Shown in pieces: positions 27,472-36,285 of a stretch of DNA of 64,000 nucleotides. The stretch's first letter is position 1. Each line of letters begins with the position of its first letter. The notes under the pieces are model-generated. The model saw only the letters and a program-made list of their open reading frames with translations. It was not told where the DNA came from and ran no database searches. A program made the position numbers and the translations under genes. This stretch comes from Cryobacterium sp. SO1 (GTDB lineage: Bacteria; Actinomycetota; Actinomycetes; Actinomycetales; Microbacteriaceae): assembly GCF_004210215.2 (NCBI RefSeq), contig NZ_CP067394.1, forward strand, positions 682,001-746,000, written 5' to 3'.

Positions 27472-28239
27472 ATGACCGAACCGGCACTGATCGAGCCCGG
27501 CTGGGCGCGAGCGTTCGGCCTGCCCGTGACCGGCTCTGCCGCGGCCGATGTCAGCGCGGCCGATGTCAGCGCGGCCGATGTCAGCGCTGCCGATTTCAGC
27601 GCGGTCGATGTCAGCACCGTCGCCCCGTTCGCGGCCCCGCTCGCCTTCGCGCGAGCGGCGGCCGCGGCCGGTGAGCAGGTGCTGCCCGCGCCGGAGAACA
27701 TCCTGCGCGCGTTCCGGCAACCGTTCGACGACGTGCGGGTGCTCATCGTGGGCCAGGACCCGTACCCGACCCCCGGGCATCCGGTGGGCCTGGCGTTCTC
27801 GGTGGCGACGGATGTGCGCCCGGTGCCGCGGAGCCTCGCCAACATCTTCACCGAACTTCAGGCCGACCTCGGCCTGCCGACACCGCCGGACGGCGACCTC
27901 AGCCCCTGGACCCGGCACGGCGTGCTGCTGCTCAACCGGGTGCTCACCGTGCGGGCCGGCGCGGCCGGCTCGCACCGGCGGCACGGCTGGGAGGCCGTGA
28001 CCGACCAAGCCATCCGGGCACTCGCCGCCCGCGGCACCCCGCTCGTCGCCATCCTCTGGGGCAAGGACGCCGAGACCCTGAGCCCGCTGCTCGGCCGAAC
28101 ACCCACCATCGTGTCGGCGCATCCGAGCCCGCTGTCGGCCCGGCGCGGCTTCACCGGTTCGCGCCCGTTCAGCCGGGCGAATGCCCTGCTGGCGGAGCAG
28201 GGCGCTGCCCCCGTTGACTGGTCACTGACGGTAATCTGA
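27472..28239 (+). CDS. ung: Uracil-DNA glycosylase, family 1
   Basis: 255 residues. It removes uracil from DNA. The water-activating loop is [11 protein letters not shown] with Asp96, followed by VGLAFSV; the DNA-intercalation loop is [12 protein letters not shown] with the catalytic His. The Pro after Tyr in GQDPYP is usual for actinobacterial Ung. The protein is longer than normal because residues 24-48 are five Ala-Asp-Val-Ser-type repeats encoded by 15 bp units, in a region before the catalytic domain that should tolerate variation. Confidence 0.95.
   Translation: MTEPALIEPGWARAFGLPVTGSAAADVSAADVSAADVSAADFSAVDVSTVAPFAAPLAFARAAAAAGEQVLPAPENILRAFRQPFDDVRVLIVGQDPYPTPGHPVGLAFSVATDVRPVPRSLANIFTELQADLGLPTPPDGDLSPWTRHGVLLLNRVLTVRAGAAGSHRRHGWEAVTDQAIRALAARGTPLVAILWGKDAETLSPLLGRTPTIVSAHPSPLSARRGFTGSRPFSRANALLAEQGAAPVDWSLTVI
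27541..27615 (+). repeat. Coding minisatellite in ung, five 15 bp units
   Basis: Three identical units gcggccgatgtcagc (27541-27585) are followed by two variants (gctgccgatttcagc and gcggtcgatgtcagc). They encode AADVS-like pentapeptides before the Ung catalytic domain. Identical units imply recent expansion. Confidence 0.9.
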
Positions 28240-28264
28240 ACAGGGTTACGAGAGGACACCACCG

Positions 28265-28843
28265 GTGCTTGAAGAGGAATACCAGCCGCGTCGACGGCTG
28301 CCGCGTCACCTGACGCCGGCGACGGCCCCCGAGGCTCCGTTCGAGTTCGCACTCCGGGACGCCGTGGAAACCGACCTGCCTGACATTCGCGAGATCTACA
28401 ACTACTACGTCGCCAACAGCACCGTCACCTTCGACGAGGATGCCATGACGCTGGCCGAGTGGCGCGACAAGTTCCACTATCTGGCCAAGCTCGGCATGCC
28501 GTTCATCGTGGCCGAATCGCCGGCCGGCCAGCTGCTCGGCTACGCCCTGGTGAGCCCGTGGAAGCAGAAGAAGGCGTACAGGTTCACGGTGGAGAACTCG
28601 ATCTACCTCGGCGCGGCATCCACGGGCAAGGGCCTGGGCCGGGTGCTGCTGGCCGAACTGATCGAACGCTCACAGGCCGCCGGCCTCAAGGAGATCATCG
28701 CCGTGATCGCCGACCAGGGTGCGGAGGCCTCGATCAAGCTGCACCAGGACTTCGGCTTCGAGGAGATCGGCCGGATGGGCAAGGTCGGCTTCAAGTTCGA
28801 GCGCTGGCTTGGCACCGTGCTGCTGCAGAAGAGTCTGAAGTAG
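28265..28843 (+). CDS. GNAT acetyltransferase, phosphinothricin-acetyltransferase-like
   Basis: 192 residues. The fold opens with LRDAVETDLPDIREIYNYYV, in core form DLPDIREIYNYYV, then TFDE and LGYALVSPWKQKKAYRFTVE, and the acetyl-CoA loop region GAASTGKGLGRVLLAELIE, all as in the Pat/YncA group that acetylates phosphinothricin or methionine sulfone. GTG at 28265 has GAGAGGA about 9 nt upstream. An N-terminal extension of about 30 residues is unusual for the family. The true substrate is not known. Confidence 0.8.
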   Translation: MLEEEYQPRRRLPRHLTPATAPEAPFEFALRDAVETDLPDIREIYNYYVANSTVTFDEDAMTLAEWRDKFHYLAKLGMPFIVAESPAGQLLGYALVSPWKQKKAYRFTVENSIYLGAASTGKGLGRVLLAELIERSQAAGLKEIIAVIADQGAEASIKLHQDFGFEEIGRMGKVGFKFERWLGTVLLQKSLK

Positions 28844-28852
28844 CCCTCCGGC

Positions 28853-29677
28853 TCAGCGCTGCGACAGCCGTCCGGTCACGGTCACGACGGCGCGCCGCGG
28901 CGCCGAACCGGCCAGCCAGGCCGTGATCCGGTTCTGGGTGCCCGCGACCACGTGCGGGGGAGTGCGGGGCATGTCGAGCGCCGCGAACGCCGCACCCATC
29001 ACCTCGTCCACGCTCATCAGTCGGCGCGGTCCGCCAGGCGACCGCCGGGCGACGGCGTAGAACTCGGTTTCGGTGGGGCCGGGGCACAGCGCGGTGACCT
29101 TGAGACCGGTGGCCCTGGTCTCGTACCAGAGCGCCTCGGTGAGGCTGAGCACGTAGGCCTTGGCGGCGGCGTACACCGCCAGCCGCGGCACCGGCTGGAA
29201 CGCCGCCGTGCTGGCCACGTTCACCAGCGCCGCGCCGTGCGGATGCGCGAGCGCCGCGGATAGCAGACCCGGCAGCAGGGCGTGGGTGAGATCGGTCAGC
29301 GCCGCCACGTTCACGGCGACCTGGTCGTGCACCCGGTCGGCCGGCGCATCCACCAGGGTGCCGAAGTGGCCGAAGCCGGCGTTGTTGATCAGGGTGGCCA
29401 CCCGGATCTCGCGGTCGGTCAGGTCGCGCACCAGCTCGGGGACGGCACCGGATTCGGCCAGGTCGAGCGGGATCACCGTGGACACGGTGCCGTATTTCTC
29501 GGCCAGGTCCACCGCGAGGGCTTCGAGTCGCTCGAGCCGCCGGGCCGTGAGCACGAGGTCGGCGCCGCGACGGGCGAGCTCGTGAGCGAACCCCACACCG
29601 AGCCCGCTGGATGCCCCGGTGATCAGGGCCGTCGTGCCCATCGGGTTGTACTGCGTGGCAACGGTGGTGCGGGTCAT
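28853..29677 (-). CDS. Short-chain dehydrogenase/reductase
   Basis: 274 residues. TALITGASSGLGVGFAHELA cofactor loop in core form TGASSGLG, LINNAGFGHFG, VNVASTAAFQPVPRLAVYAAAKAYV with Ser, Tyr and Lys of the catalytic set, and CPGPTETEFY. It resembles DltE/YqjQ-type SDRs of unknown substrate. The start at 29677 is uncertain; the ATG at 29641 (MGTTALITG) would give the more usual N-terminus. It is divergent from the amidase gene with repeat A copy 3 in the gap. Confidence 0.85.
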   Translation of the reverse strand: MTRTTVATQYNPMGTTALITGASSGLGVGFAHELARRGADLVLTARRLERLEALAVDLAEKYGTVSTVIPLDLAESGAVPELVRDLTDREIRVATLINNAGFGHFGTLVDAPADRVHDQVAVNVAALTDLTHALLPGLLSAALAHPHGAALVNVASTAAFQPVPRLAVYAAAKAYVLSLTEALWYETRATGLKVTALCPGPTETEFYAVARRSPGGPRRLMSVDEVMGAAFAALDMPRTPPHVVAGTQNRITAWLAGSAPRRAVVTVTGRLSQR

Positions 29678-29762
29678 TCTTCGAGGCTACCCGGGCCGGG
29701 CCGGGGCGGCCAGAGTCAGTCCGTCGTCCCGGCACCCGCCGTGCTGCTGCATCCGCCGTACC

Positions 29763-29828
29763 AACTGCTCCCGAAACGGACATCTGGGCCCGGCACACCG
29801 GACGCAGATGTCCGGAGCGGGACCAGTT
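29763..29828. repeat. 66 bp palindromic repeat, family A copy 3
   Basis: Arms of 24 bases (from AACTGCTCCC at 29763 to the complementary end at 29828) match at about 20 positions and enclose a central CCCGG-caca-CCGG hairpin. It lies between divergent genes, so it cannot be only a transcription terminator. Confidence 0.8.
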
Positions 29829-29889
29829 AGGCGGGCGACCGGGCGGACAACCCGGGCCGGCGGGGCAGGGGCGTGGTTAGGCTCGGGGG

Positions 29890-31320
29890 ATGGCCGACCT
29901 CTTCGAACTGACCGCCCTCGACCAGTGGCGCTCGCTGCAGCAGGGTGAGATCAGCCCCACCGAGCTCACCGAGCACTACCTGGCCCGGATCGACCGGCTG
30001 AACCCCGGCCTGGGCGCCTTCGTCACGGTGACCGCGGAAAACGCCAGGGCCAGGGCCCGGTTCGTTCAGACGCAGGTGCCCAAGACCGCACCGCTGTGGG
30101 GGTTGCCGTTCGGCGACAAGGACCTACAGCTGCGCGCCGGCGTGCCCGCCCGGCTCGGCTCCCGGCTGATGCTGCACAACGTCCCCGAGACCAGTGACCT
30201 GCTCGTGCAGGCCCTGGACACCGCCGGCGGCGTGAGCCTGGGCAAGACCGCCACCCCCGAATTCGGCCTTCCCTCCTACACCGAGCCGGTGGCCGGCGCC
30301 CCCGCCCGCAACCCGTGGAACCCCGCGCTCGGCGCCGGCGGCTCCAGCGGCGGCGCCGCCGTGGCCGTGGCCGCCCGGATGCTGCCGTTCGCCCCCGGCA
30401 GCGACGGCGGCGGTTCGGTGCGCATCCCCGCCGCCGCGTGCGGGCTCGTCGGCCTCAAGCCGTCCCGCGGCCGGATCCCCGCGGCCAGCGGCCTCGAGGT
30501 GCCCGGTGGCCTGCCGGTGGCCGGCCCGCTGGCGCGCACCGTGGCGGATGCCGCCCTTCTGCTGGACGCCATGATCGCGCCGGGCGGCGGCCGGGCCGAG
30601 CATCCGTTCGCGGTACGAGCGCCCGGCGAAGACGAGCAGCTGCTCGGCGCCGCCGTCCGCGGCGAGGGTCGTTACCAACTGGGCGTGATGACCACCTCGG
30701 CCTGGGATGACGCGTACGAGATCAGCCTGGCCCCTGAGGCTCTGGCCGCGCTCACCGCGGCCGTGGACGGTTTCGCCGCCATGGGGCACGGTATCGAACA
30801 GACCGCCCTCACCCCCGATCCGAGCTATGCGCCCGCGTTCCGGGCGCTCTGGCAGCTGAGCGCCGCTCGGATCCCCGCCGAGACCGCCGATCAGGAGGCG
30901 CTGCTCGAACCCCTGACCCGGTGGCTGATGCACCGCGGCCGGGCGCTCACCGGCCGCGACGTCGCCGAGGCGCTGGCCACCCTCGCGGCGTACGAGCGCT
31001 CACTCATCCGCCAGCTGGCCCGGTTCGACGCCGTCCTCACTCCGGCGCTGGCGCTCCCCCCGCGGCCCGTGGGCTGGTACGACGCCGAGGACGGCGAACG
31101 CAACTTCGCCCAGCAGGTGCAGTACACCCCGTTCACCTCGATGGTGAACGTCGCGGGCCTGCCGGCCATCACCCTGCCCGTTGCACAGACCACGGACGGC
31201 CTGCCGATGGGTGTGCAACTCATCGGACGCCCCGGCGGGGAGGCCACCCTGCTCGCTCTCGGCGCGCAACTGGAGCGCCGGCTACGTTGGCAGGACCGGG
31301 TGCCGCCGGCGGCCCGTTAG
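29890..31320 (+). CDS. Amidase signature-family hydrolase
   Basis: 476 residues. The Ser-cisSer-Lys triad is Lys77 in LPFGDKD, Ser152 in GAGGSSGGAAV and Ser176 in SDGGGSVRIPA; the spacing of 24 between the serines is that of the family. GatA-like subunits would need gatC/gatB neighbours, which are absent, so this is a free-standing amidase of unknown substrate. Its stop and that of the convergent MMPL gene overlap in the four bases TTAG. Confidence 0.88.
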   Translation: MADLFELTALDQWRSLQQGEISPTELTEHYLARIDRLNPGLGAFVTVTAENARARARFVQTQVPKTAPLWGLPFGDKDLQLRAGVPARLGSRLMLHNVPETSDLLVQALDTAGGVSLGKTATPEFGLPSYTEPVAGAPARNPWNPALGAGGSSGGAAVAVAARMLPFAPGSDGGGSVRIPAAACGLVGLKPSRGRIPAASGLEVPGGLPVAGPLARTVADAALLLDAMIAPGGGRAEHPFAVRAPGEDEQLLGAAVRGEGRYQLGVMTTSAWDDAYEISLAPEALAALTAAVDGFAAMGHGIEQTALTPDPSYAPAFRALWQLSAARIPAETADQEALLEPLTRWLMHRGRALTGRDVAEALATLAAYERSLIRQLARFDAVLTPALALPPRPVGWYDAEDGERNFAQQVQYTPFTSMVNVAGLPAITLPVAQTTDGLPMGVQLIGRPGGEATLLALGAQLERRLRWQDRVPPAAR

Positions 31321-33383
31321 ACCCGCGGCGCCTTCGCGGCCGGACGCGACGGCCACCAGAACCGGTCGCCGGTGAGGAAGACCAGCGCGGGCACCACCAG
31401 GGTGCGCACCACGAGGGTGTCCAGAAGCACACCGATGCAGACGATGACACCGATCTGGGTCAGGGCCACGACGGGGAGAACACCCAGCACGGCGAACACC
31501 GCCGCGATCAGGATGCCGGCGCTCGTGATGACCGCGCCCGTCGACGACAGCGCCCGCACCATGCCCTCACTGGTGCCGAAGCGGATGCTCTCTTCCCTGG
31601 CCCGAGTGGTGAGGAAGATGTTGTAGTCCACACCCAGGGCCACCAGGAACAAGAACGCGAACAGCACCACGTTGGTGTTGAAAGCCGGGAACCCCATCAG
31701 GTTCTGGAAGATCCAGTTGGAGGCGCCGAGGCTGGCGAAGAACGTCGCCAGCACGCTCAGGATCAGCAGGACCGGCGCCACCAGCGACCGCAACAGCAGG
31801 GCAAGGATGGCGAACACGATCGCCAGGATCATCGGGATGATCAGCGCCTGGTCGTTCTGGGCGCTCGTCTTGTTGTCGAACGCCGTGGCATCGCTGCCGC
31901 CGACCAGCGCCTCGGACACGTCGCCCGACGCGTCGGCGTAGGTGCCGCGCAGGGTGTCGATGATGGCGAAGGTCTCGTCGCTGCCCGGTTCGCTGGCCAG
32001 GGACAGGTTCAGTCGGGTGAGGCCGTTCGCGCTCTCGCCGGGCAGCACGGACTCGATCCCGGACGTCTCGGTGGCGAGCGCGCTGGCCTCGGTGGCCGCG
32101 GCATCCGGAACCAGCACGATGGTCTGGCTGGTCAGGCCGGCGGAGAATGACTCCTCCACGATGGCCTGCGCCTGCACCGACTCGGGCTTGCCGAGCAGCT
32201 GGTCGGCCTGCGACAGCCCAACGGACGCACCGATCAGGCCCAGGCTGAGGGCCGCGATACCGGCGACGGATGCGGCGGTGACCACGAGCGGACGACGCTG
32301 CACGCCGCGGCCGAGGCGGGTCCAGAAGCCGGTGCGCGCCTCGGCCTCGGCGCCGGGTACGTAGCGGGGGATGAACGGCCAGAACAGGCCGCGGCCGCAG
32401 ACCACAAGGGCGGCGGGCAGCACGACCAGGGCGAAGATGATGGCGATGACGACGCCGATGGCGCAGGCGAAGCCGAGCGCCCGGTTGCCCGACAATTCGG
32501 CGAACAGCAGGGTGAGCAGGCTGAGCGCGACAGTGCCGCCGCTGGCGGCGATGGCCGGGCCGGCACCGCGCACGGCGGCGAGCATGGCGGCGTTGCGGTT
32601 CTCGGTGCGCAGAAGTTCCTCCCGATAGCGCGCCACGAGCAGCAGGGCATAGTTCGTGCCCGCGCCGAAGACCAGCACGGATTGGATGCCGGCGACGGAG
32701 GGGTCGAGGGTGATGCCGAACGGCTCGGCGAGGGCACCCACGACGACGGTGGAGAGACCGTCCGCCACGCCGACGACGACGAGGGGGACGATCCAGAGCA
32801 CCGGGCTGCGGTACGTGACGATCAGGAGCACGGCCACGACGATCACGGTGACGAGCAGGAGTCGCAGGTCGGCACCGGCGAAGGCGTTCGTGATGTCGGA
32901 TTGGAATCCGACAGCCCCGGTGACGTAGGTGTCCAGGCCGTCCGGCAAATCGGCGGATGCGGTGTCACGGATGTCGGTGGCGGTCTGGCCGATATCGGCG
33001 TTGGCCTCGTCCGCATTCAGCGGAACGATGCTGATGGCAGCTTTTCCGTCGTCGCTGAACCGCGGTGTGGTGGCCTGCGGGGCGATCGACTGCTCGGCCA
33101 AAGCAGCGCCCTGAGCGGTGATGGCCGCAAGGTCGGCTTCGGAGAGCTCGCCGCCGTCCCTGCTCCACACCACGATTGCGGAGGTCTGCTCGGCGGACGG
33201 GAAGTCGGCGAGGAGAGCGTCCACTTGGGCCGCCTGGCTGGAGGTGGGGAGCCCCGAGGTGGGGAATTCCTCGGAATCGTCCGACGGGAGGAGGGTGAAA
33301 AGCAGTCCGACCGCGACGATCGTCGCAACGAGCACGACCCAGGCGGTGCGCCGGCCTGTGATGAAGCGCTGAATCGCGAGCAC
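31317..33383 (-). CDS. MMPL-family exporter
   Basis: 688 residues, RND-type MMPL transporter: two extracytoplasmic loops and about twelve helices. GVDYNIFLTTRAREE in the second half and GAGTNYALLLVARYREE in the first are the paired family motifs with membrane acidic or polar positions. GTG 33383 is chosen because GGAGG (in TTGGAGGAATT) precedes it; no ATG gives a sensible start. Export of a lipid or drug is likely, and the divergent MarR regulator supports an inducible efflux role. Confidence 0.85.
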   Translation of the reverse strand: MLAIQRFITGRRTAWVVLVATIVAVGLLFTLLPSDDSEEFPTSGLPTSSQAAQVDALLADFPSAEQTSAIVVWSRDGGELSEADLAAITAQGAALAEQSIAPQATTPRFSDDGKAAISIVPLNADEANADIGQTATDIRDTASADLPDGLDTYVTGAVGFQSDITNAFAGADLRLLLVTVIVVAVLLIVTYRSPVLWIVPLVVVGVADGLSTVVVGALAEPFGITLDPSVAGIQSVLVFGAGTNYALLLVARYREELLRTENRNAAMLAAVRGAGPAIAASGGTVALSLLTLLFAELSGNRALGFACAIGVVIAIIFALVVLPAALVVCGRGLFWPFIPRYVPGAEAEARTGFWTRLGRGVQRRPLVVTAASVAGIAALSLGLIGASVGLSQADQLLGKPESVQAQAIVEESFSAGLTSQTIVLVPDAAATEASALATETSGIESVLPGESANGLTRLNLSLASEPGSDETFAIIDTLRGTYADASGDVSEALVGGSDATAFDNKTSAQNDQALIIPMILAIVFAILALLLRSLVAPVLLILSVLATFFASLGASNWIFQNLMGFPAFNTNVVLFAFLFLVALGVDYNIFLTTRAREESIRFGTSEGMVRALSSTGAVITSAGILIAAVFAVLGVLPVVALTQIGVIVCIGVLLDTLVVRTLVVPALVFLTGDRFWWPSRPAAKAPRV

Positions 33384-33401
33384 AATTCCTCCAATAGTAT
33401 T

Positions 33402-33424
33402 GATTGCTAGGTTTCCTAGTGATC
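33402..33424. promoter_or_regulatory. MarR-type operator between the MMPL and marR genes
   Basis: An imperfect 23 bp dyad with core CTAGG-ttt-CCTAG (33407-33419) and outer GAT/ATC arms lies between the divergent starts. AATAGTAT occurs on both sides (about 33393 and 33430) and could belong to promoter -10 regions or extra half sites. Binding by the neighbouring MarR protein is inferred. Confidence 0.65.
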
Positions 33425-33444
33425 TGCGTAATAGTATCTCCTCT

Positions 33445-33936
33445 ATGGAAGAGCGTCGCAACCTCGCTCCCGGCGTGGCCTCCGGGGTCTCCGGCCAGCC
33501 GGATTCGGATGCGATCGGTGCCGCCCTGCACCAGATTGTGCAGCTGTCGCGCGCCTTCGAGCGCCAGGTCGGGCAGGCACTCGAGGTGAACACCACCGAC
33601 CTGGCCGCGATGGAACACCTCATCCAGGAGGGGGAGCTGACCCCGGGGGAGCTCTCTCGCCGTCTGGACATTTCCACGGCGGCGACCACCCTGGTCATCG
33701 ACCGGCTGGTTGCACTCGGTCACGCACAGCGTCATCCGCACACGTCAGACCGGCGCAAGGTTGTCGTGGTTCCCGCCCAGGAGTCGGTCGCGCGCGCCTT
33801 CCAGCAACTGCACCCGGTGATCGGGGGCGTTGCGGCTCTCACCCAGGAGCTCTCCGACGATGAGCGACAGATCGTCGGGGCCTATTTGACCCGGGTCATC
33901 GGCGTCTACCGGTCGTCCCTCGACTCGCCATCCTGA
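33445..33936 (+). CDS. MarR-family regulator
   Basis: 163 residues. Winged helix with recognition region LSRRLDISTAATTLVIDRLV and wing HPHTSDRRKVVVVP, whose Asp-Arg-Arg is the family signature. ATG 33445 has no SD-like sequence but lies a few bases after TAATAGTAT, so the message may be leaderless. It likely represses itself and the divergent MMPL exporter through the palindrome between them. The ligand is unknown. Confidence 0.85.
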   Translation: MEERRNLAPGVASGVSGQPDSDAIGAALHQIVQLSRAFERQVGQALEVNTTDLAAMEHLIQEGELTPGELSRRLDISTAATTLVIDRLVALGHAQRHPHTSDRRKVVVVPAQESVARAFQQLHPVIGGVAALTQELSDDERQIVGAYLTRVIGVYRSSLDSPS

Positions 33937-33976
33937 GGGTCGACCTCGGCACCCGGCCACGCCGACACAAGCACAA

Positions 33977-33997
33977 TGTTTTGATTCAATCAAAACA
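33977..33997. promoter_or_regulatory. PerR/FurA-type operator
   Basis: A perfect 21 bp palindrome: arms TGTTTTGATT and AATCAAAACA around a central C, 17 nt before the start of the Fur-family gene. AT-rich dyads of this kind are usual for PerR and mycobacterial FurA sites controlling furA-kat operons. Confidence 0.8.
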
Positions 33998-34014
33998 ATT
34001 GGTAGCGTGGGCGA

Positions 34015-34488
34015 ATGGGTGACAACGAACGGACGCGAGCGGCAGAGCCGCCGGGGCCGCTCGCCGACAGCATCCGTGCCTCCGGTCTGAAGGTCACCGC
34101 TCCCCGGCTGGCGGTGCTGCGGGTTCTCGACCAGGCTCCGCACTCGACCGCGGAGCGCCTCTTCGCCACGGTTCGGGCAGAGCTGCCGGGAACATCGCTG
34201 CAGGCCGTCTACGGCGTGCTCGCGGCCTTCACCGGCGCCGGGATCGCTCGCAAGATCGAGCCAGCCGGCTCGCCGGCGCTTTTCGAACGTCAGGTCGGCG
34301 ACAACCATCACCACATCGTCTGCACGCGCTGCGGTGCCGTGCGCGATGTCGGCTGCGTCGTGGGCGAGGCCCCCTGCCTGACGCCGTCCAGCACCTCCGG
34401 GTTCACCGTGCATACCGCCGAGGTCACGTACTGGGGCCTGTGCCCCGACTGCCAGGCGGCCACATCTTCCTCACCTTCCCCGCTGTAG
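34015..34488 (+). CDS. Fur-family peroxide regulator upstream of catalase
   Basis: 157 residues. Winged helix ([22 protein letters not shown] in core form [11 protein letters not shown]) and metal/dimer domain with [10 protein letters not shown] and CPDC. The first His-rich motif and two CxxC pairs give a structural zinc site; one regulatory metal site is expected. Its position directly upstream of catalase and behind a PerR-like palindrome points to a FurA/PerR or CatR role: derepression by peroxide, controlling itself and the catalase. Confidence 0.88.
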   Translation: MGDNERTRAAEPPGPLADSIRASGLKVTAPRLAVLRVLDQAPHSTAERLFATVRAELPGTSLQAVYGVLAAFTGAGIARKIEPAGSPALFERQVGDNHHHIVCTRCGAVRDVGCVVGEAPCLTPSSTSGFTVHTAEVTYWGLCPDCQAATSSSPSPL

Positions 34489-34502
34489 AACAAAGGAGCA
34501 CC

Positions 34503-36008
34503 ATGACGACACTGCCCCCCACCACCACCCAAACCGGGACCCCGGTTCCCAGCGACGAGCACTCCCTCACCGCCGGCGCCGACGGCGTCACCGCCCTGCA
34601 CGACCGCTACCTGCTCGAGAAGCTCGCCCAGTTCAACCGCGAGCGCATCCCGGAGCGCATCGTGCACGCCAAGGGCGGCGGGGCGCACGGCGTCTTCGAG
34701 GTCACCGGCGACGTATCCGCCTATACCCGTGCCGCCCTGTTCCAGCCCGGCGCCCGTACCGACACCCTGCAGCGCTTCTCCAGCGTCGCCGGCGAGCAGG
34801 GCTCGCCCGACACCTGGCGCGACGTGCGCGGCTTCTCGGTGAAGTTCTACACGACCGAGGGCAACTACGACATCGTCGGCAACAACACCCCGGTGTTCTT
34901 CATCCGTGATGGCATCAAGTTCCCCGACTTCATCCACTCGCAGAAGCGCCTGCCGGGCTCCGGCCTCCGCGACGCCGACATGCAGTGGGACTTCTGGACC
35001 CTCTCGCCCGAGTCCGCTCACCAGGTGACCTACCTGATGGGCGACCGCGGCCTGCCGCGCTCCTGGCGCACCATGCCCGGCTTCGGCTCGCACACCTATC
35101 AGTGGATCAATGCCGCCGGTGAGCGCTTCTGGGTGAAGTACCACTTCACCTCCAACCAGGGCAACATCGAGATGGAAGGCGCCGAGGCCGAGCTCATCGC
35201 CGGCGCCGACGCCGACTACTACCGCCGCGACCTCTACGAGGCCATCGACGCCGGCGACTTCCCGTCCTGGGACGTGCACGTGCAGGTCATGCCGTACGAC
35301 GAGGGAAAGACCTACCGGTTCAACCCGTTCGACCTCACCAAGGTCTGGCCGCACAGTGACTTCCCGCTGATCAAGGTGGGCACGCACACCCTCAACCGCA
35401 ACCCGGGCAACTTCTTCGCCGAGATCGAGCAGGCCGCGTTCTCGCCGGCCAACTTCGTACCCGGCATCGCAGCCAGCCCCGACAAGATGCTGATGGCGCG
35501 CATCTTCTCCTACCCGGATGCCCAGCGCTACCGCGTGGGCACCAACTACAACCAGCTGCCGATCAACGCCCCGCAGGCCCCGGTCAACAACTACTCGCAG
35601 GATGGCGCCGCCCGGTACCACTTCAGCGAGGCCAGCGCCCCGAACTACGCGCCCAACTCGCTCGGTGGCCCCGTCGCCGACGAGGCCCTCGCGGGCGACG
35701 GCAGCTGGGAGAACGATGGTGCGCTGGTGCGGAGCGCCGCCACACTCCGCTCCGAGGACGACGACTTCGGCCAGGCCGGCACCCTTTACCGCGACGTCTT
35801 CGACGACGCGGCCAAGGCCCGGTTCCTGGAGACCATCACCGGTGCCGTCGGCGGCGTCACCCGCCCCGAGGTCAAGGAACGCGCCATCGCGTACTGGACC
35901 AGCGTGGACGCCACCCTCGGCGCGAGCCTCAGGCTGAACCTGGCCGACGGCGACGCCGAGGCCACCTCGGCCAACGTGGCCGCCGAACCCGTCGGCGTCG
36001 GCGAGTAG
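34503..36008 (+). CDS. katA: Monofunctional haem catalase
   Basis: 501 residues, small-subunit size. It dismutates hydrogen peroxide. Distal His55 lies in [13 protein letters not shown], the Asn in the region [17 protein letters not shown], and the proximal haem Tyr in [17 protein letters not shown] 34503 has AAAGGAGCACC just upstream and is only 14 nt from the end of the Fur-family gene, so they are co-transcribed. The symbol is by family; katE-type naming is possible. Confidence 0.93.
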   Translation: MTTLPPTTTQTGTPVPSDEHSLTAGADGVTALHDRYLLEKLAQFNRERIPERIVHAKGGGAHGVFEVTGDVSAYTRAALFQPGARTDTLQRFSSVAGEQGSPDTWRDVRGFSVKFYTTEGNYDIVGNNTPVFFIRDGIKFPDFIHSQKRLPGSGLRDADMQWDFWTLSPESAHQVTYLMGDRGLPRSWRTMPGFGSHTYQWINAAGERFWVKYHFTSNQGNIEMEGAEAELIAGADADYYRRDLYEAIDAGDFPSWDVHVQVMPYDEGKTYRFNPFDLTKVWPHSDFPLIKVGTHTLNRNPGNFFAEIEQAAFSPANFVPGIAASPDKMLMARIFSYPDAQRYRVGTNYNQLPINAPQAPVNNYSQDGAARYHFSEASAPNYAPNSLGGPVADEALAGDGSWENDGALVRSAATLRSEDDDFGQAGTLYRDVFDDAAKARFLETITGAVGGVTRPEVKERAIAYWTSVDATLGASLRLNLADGDAEATSANVAAEPVGVGE

Positions 36009-36091
36009 CAAGCGCTACTGCGCTCCTGGGCCGTGCGGTCGACTCTGGTCGGCCGCGCGACCCATTCGCGTTTCGCACCCCGATCATCGGA

Positions 36092-36148
36092 CGAGCCCCC
36101 GTTCAATGGTCGAGCCCCCGTTCGCTGGTCGAGCCCCCGTTCGCTGGT
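36092..36148. repeat. Three 19 bp direct repeats
   Basis: Three units of the form cgagcccccgttcgctggt (36092-36110 with aatggt, 36111-36129, 36130-36148) sit just in front of, and partly form, the left arm of the inverted repeat at 36143-36222. Confidence 0.85.
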
Positions 36149-36222
36149 CGAGCTTGTCGAGACCCGGTGAGCCTGTCTGCGTTCAGAGGATGGCTCACGG
36201 GATCTCGACAAGCTCGATCAAC
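36143..36222. repeat. Palindromic element with TCGAGCTTGTCGAGA core, family D
   Basis: Left arm 36143-36173 and right arm 36192-36222 (31 bases each) pair with about five mismatches; the core is GGTCGAGCTTGTCGAGA and its complement. Dispersed repeats with this core are familiar from actinobacterial genomes. It lies in the 277 bp gap after katA. Confidence 0.8.
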
Positions 36223-36258
36223 GGGGGCGGGAGGCTCGATCGCCCCCCCGGGTGCAAA

Positions 36259-36277
36259 TGAGGTTAGGCATGCCATA
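36259..36277. promoter_or_regulatory. DtxR/IdeR-type iron box and leaderless promoter
   Basis: TGAGGTTAGGCATGCCATA matches the actinobacterial iron-box pattern TTAGGTTAGGCTNACCTAA at about 13 of 19 positions. CATACT at 36274-36279 could be the -10 box, giving a start at the A of the ATG at 36286. Iron-dependent repression is inferred. Confidence 0.6.
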
Positions 36278-36285
36278 CTTAGGCC

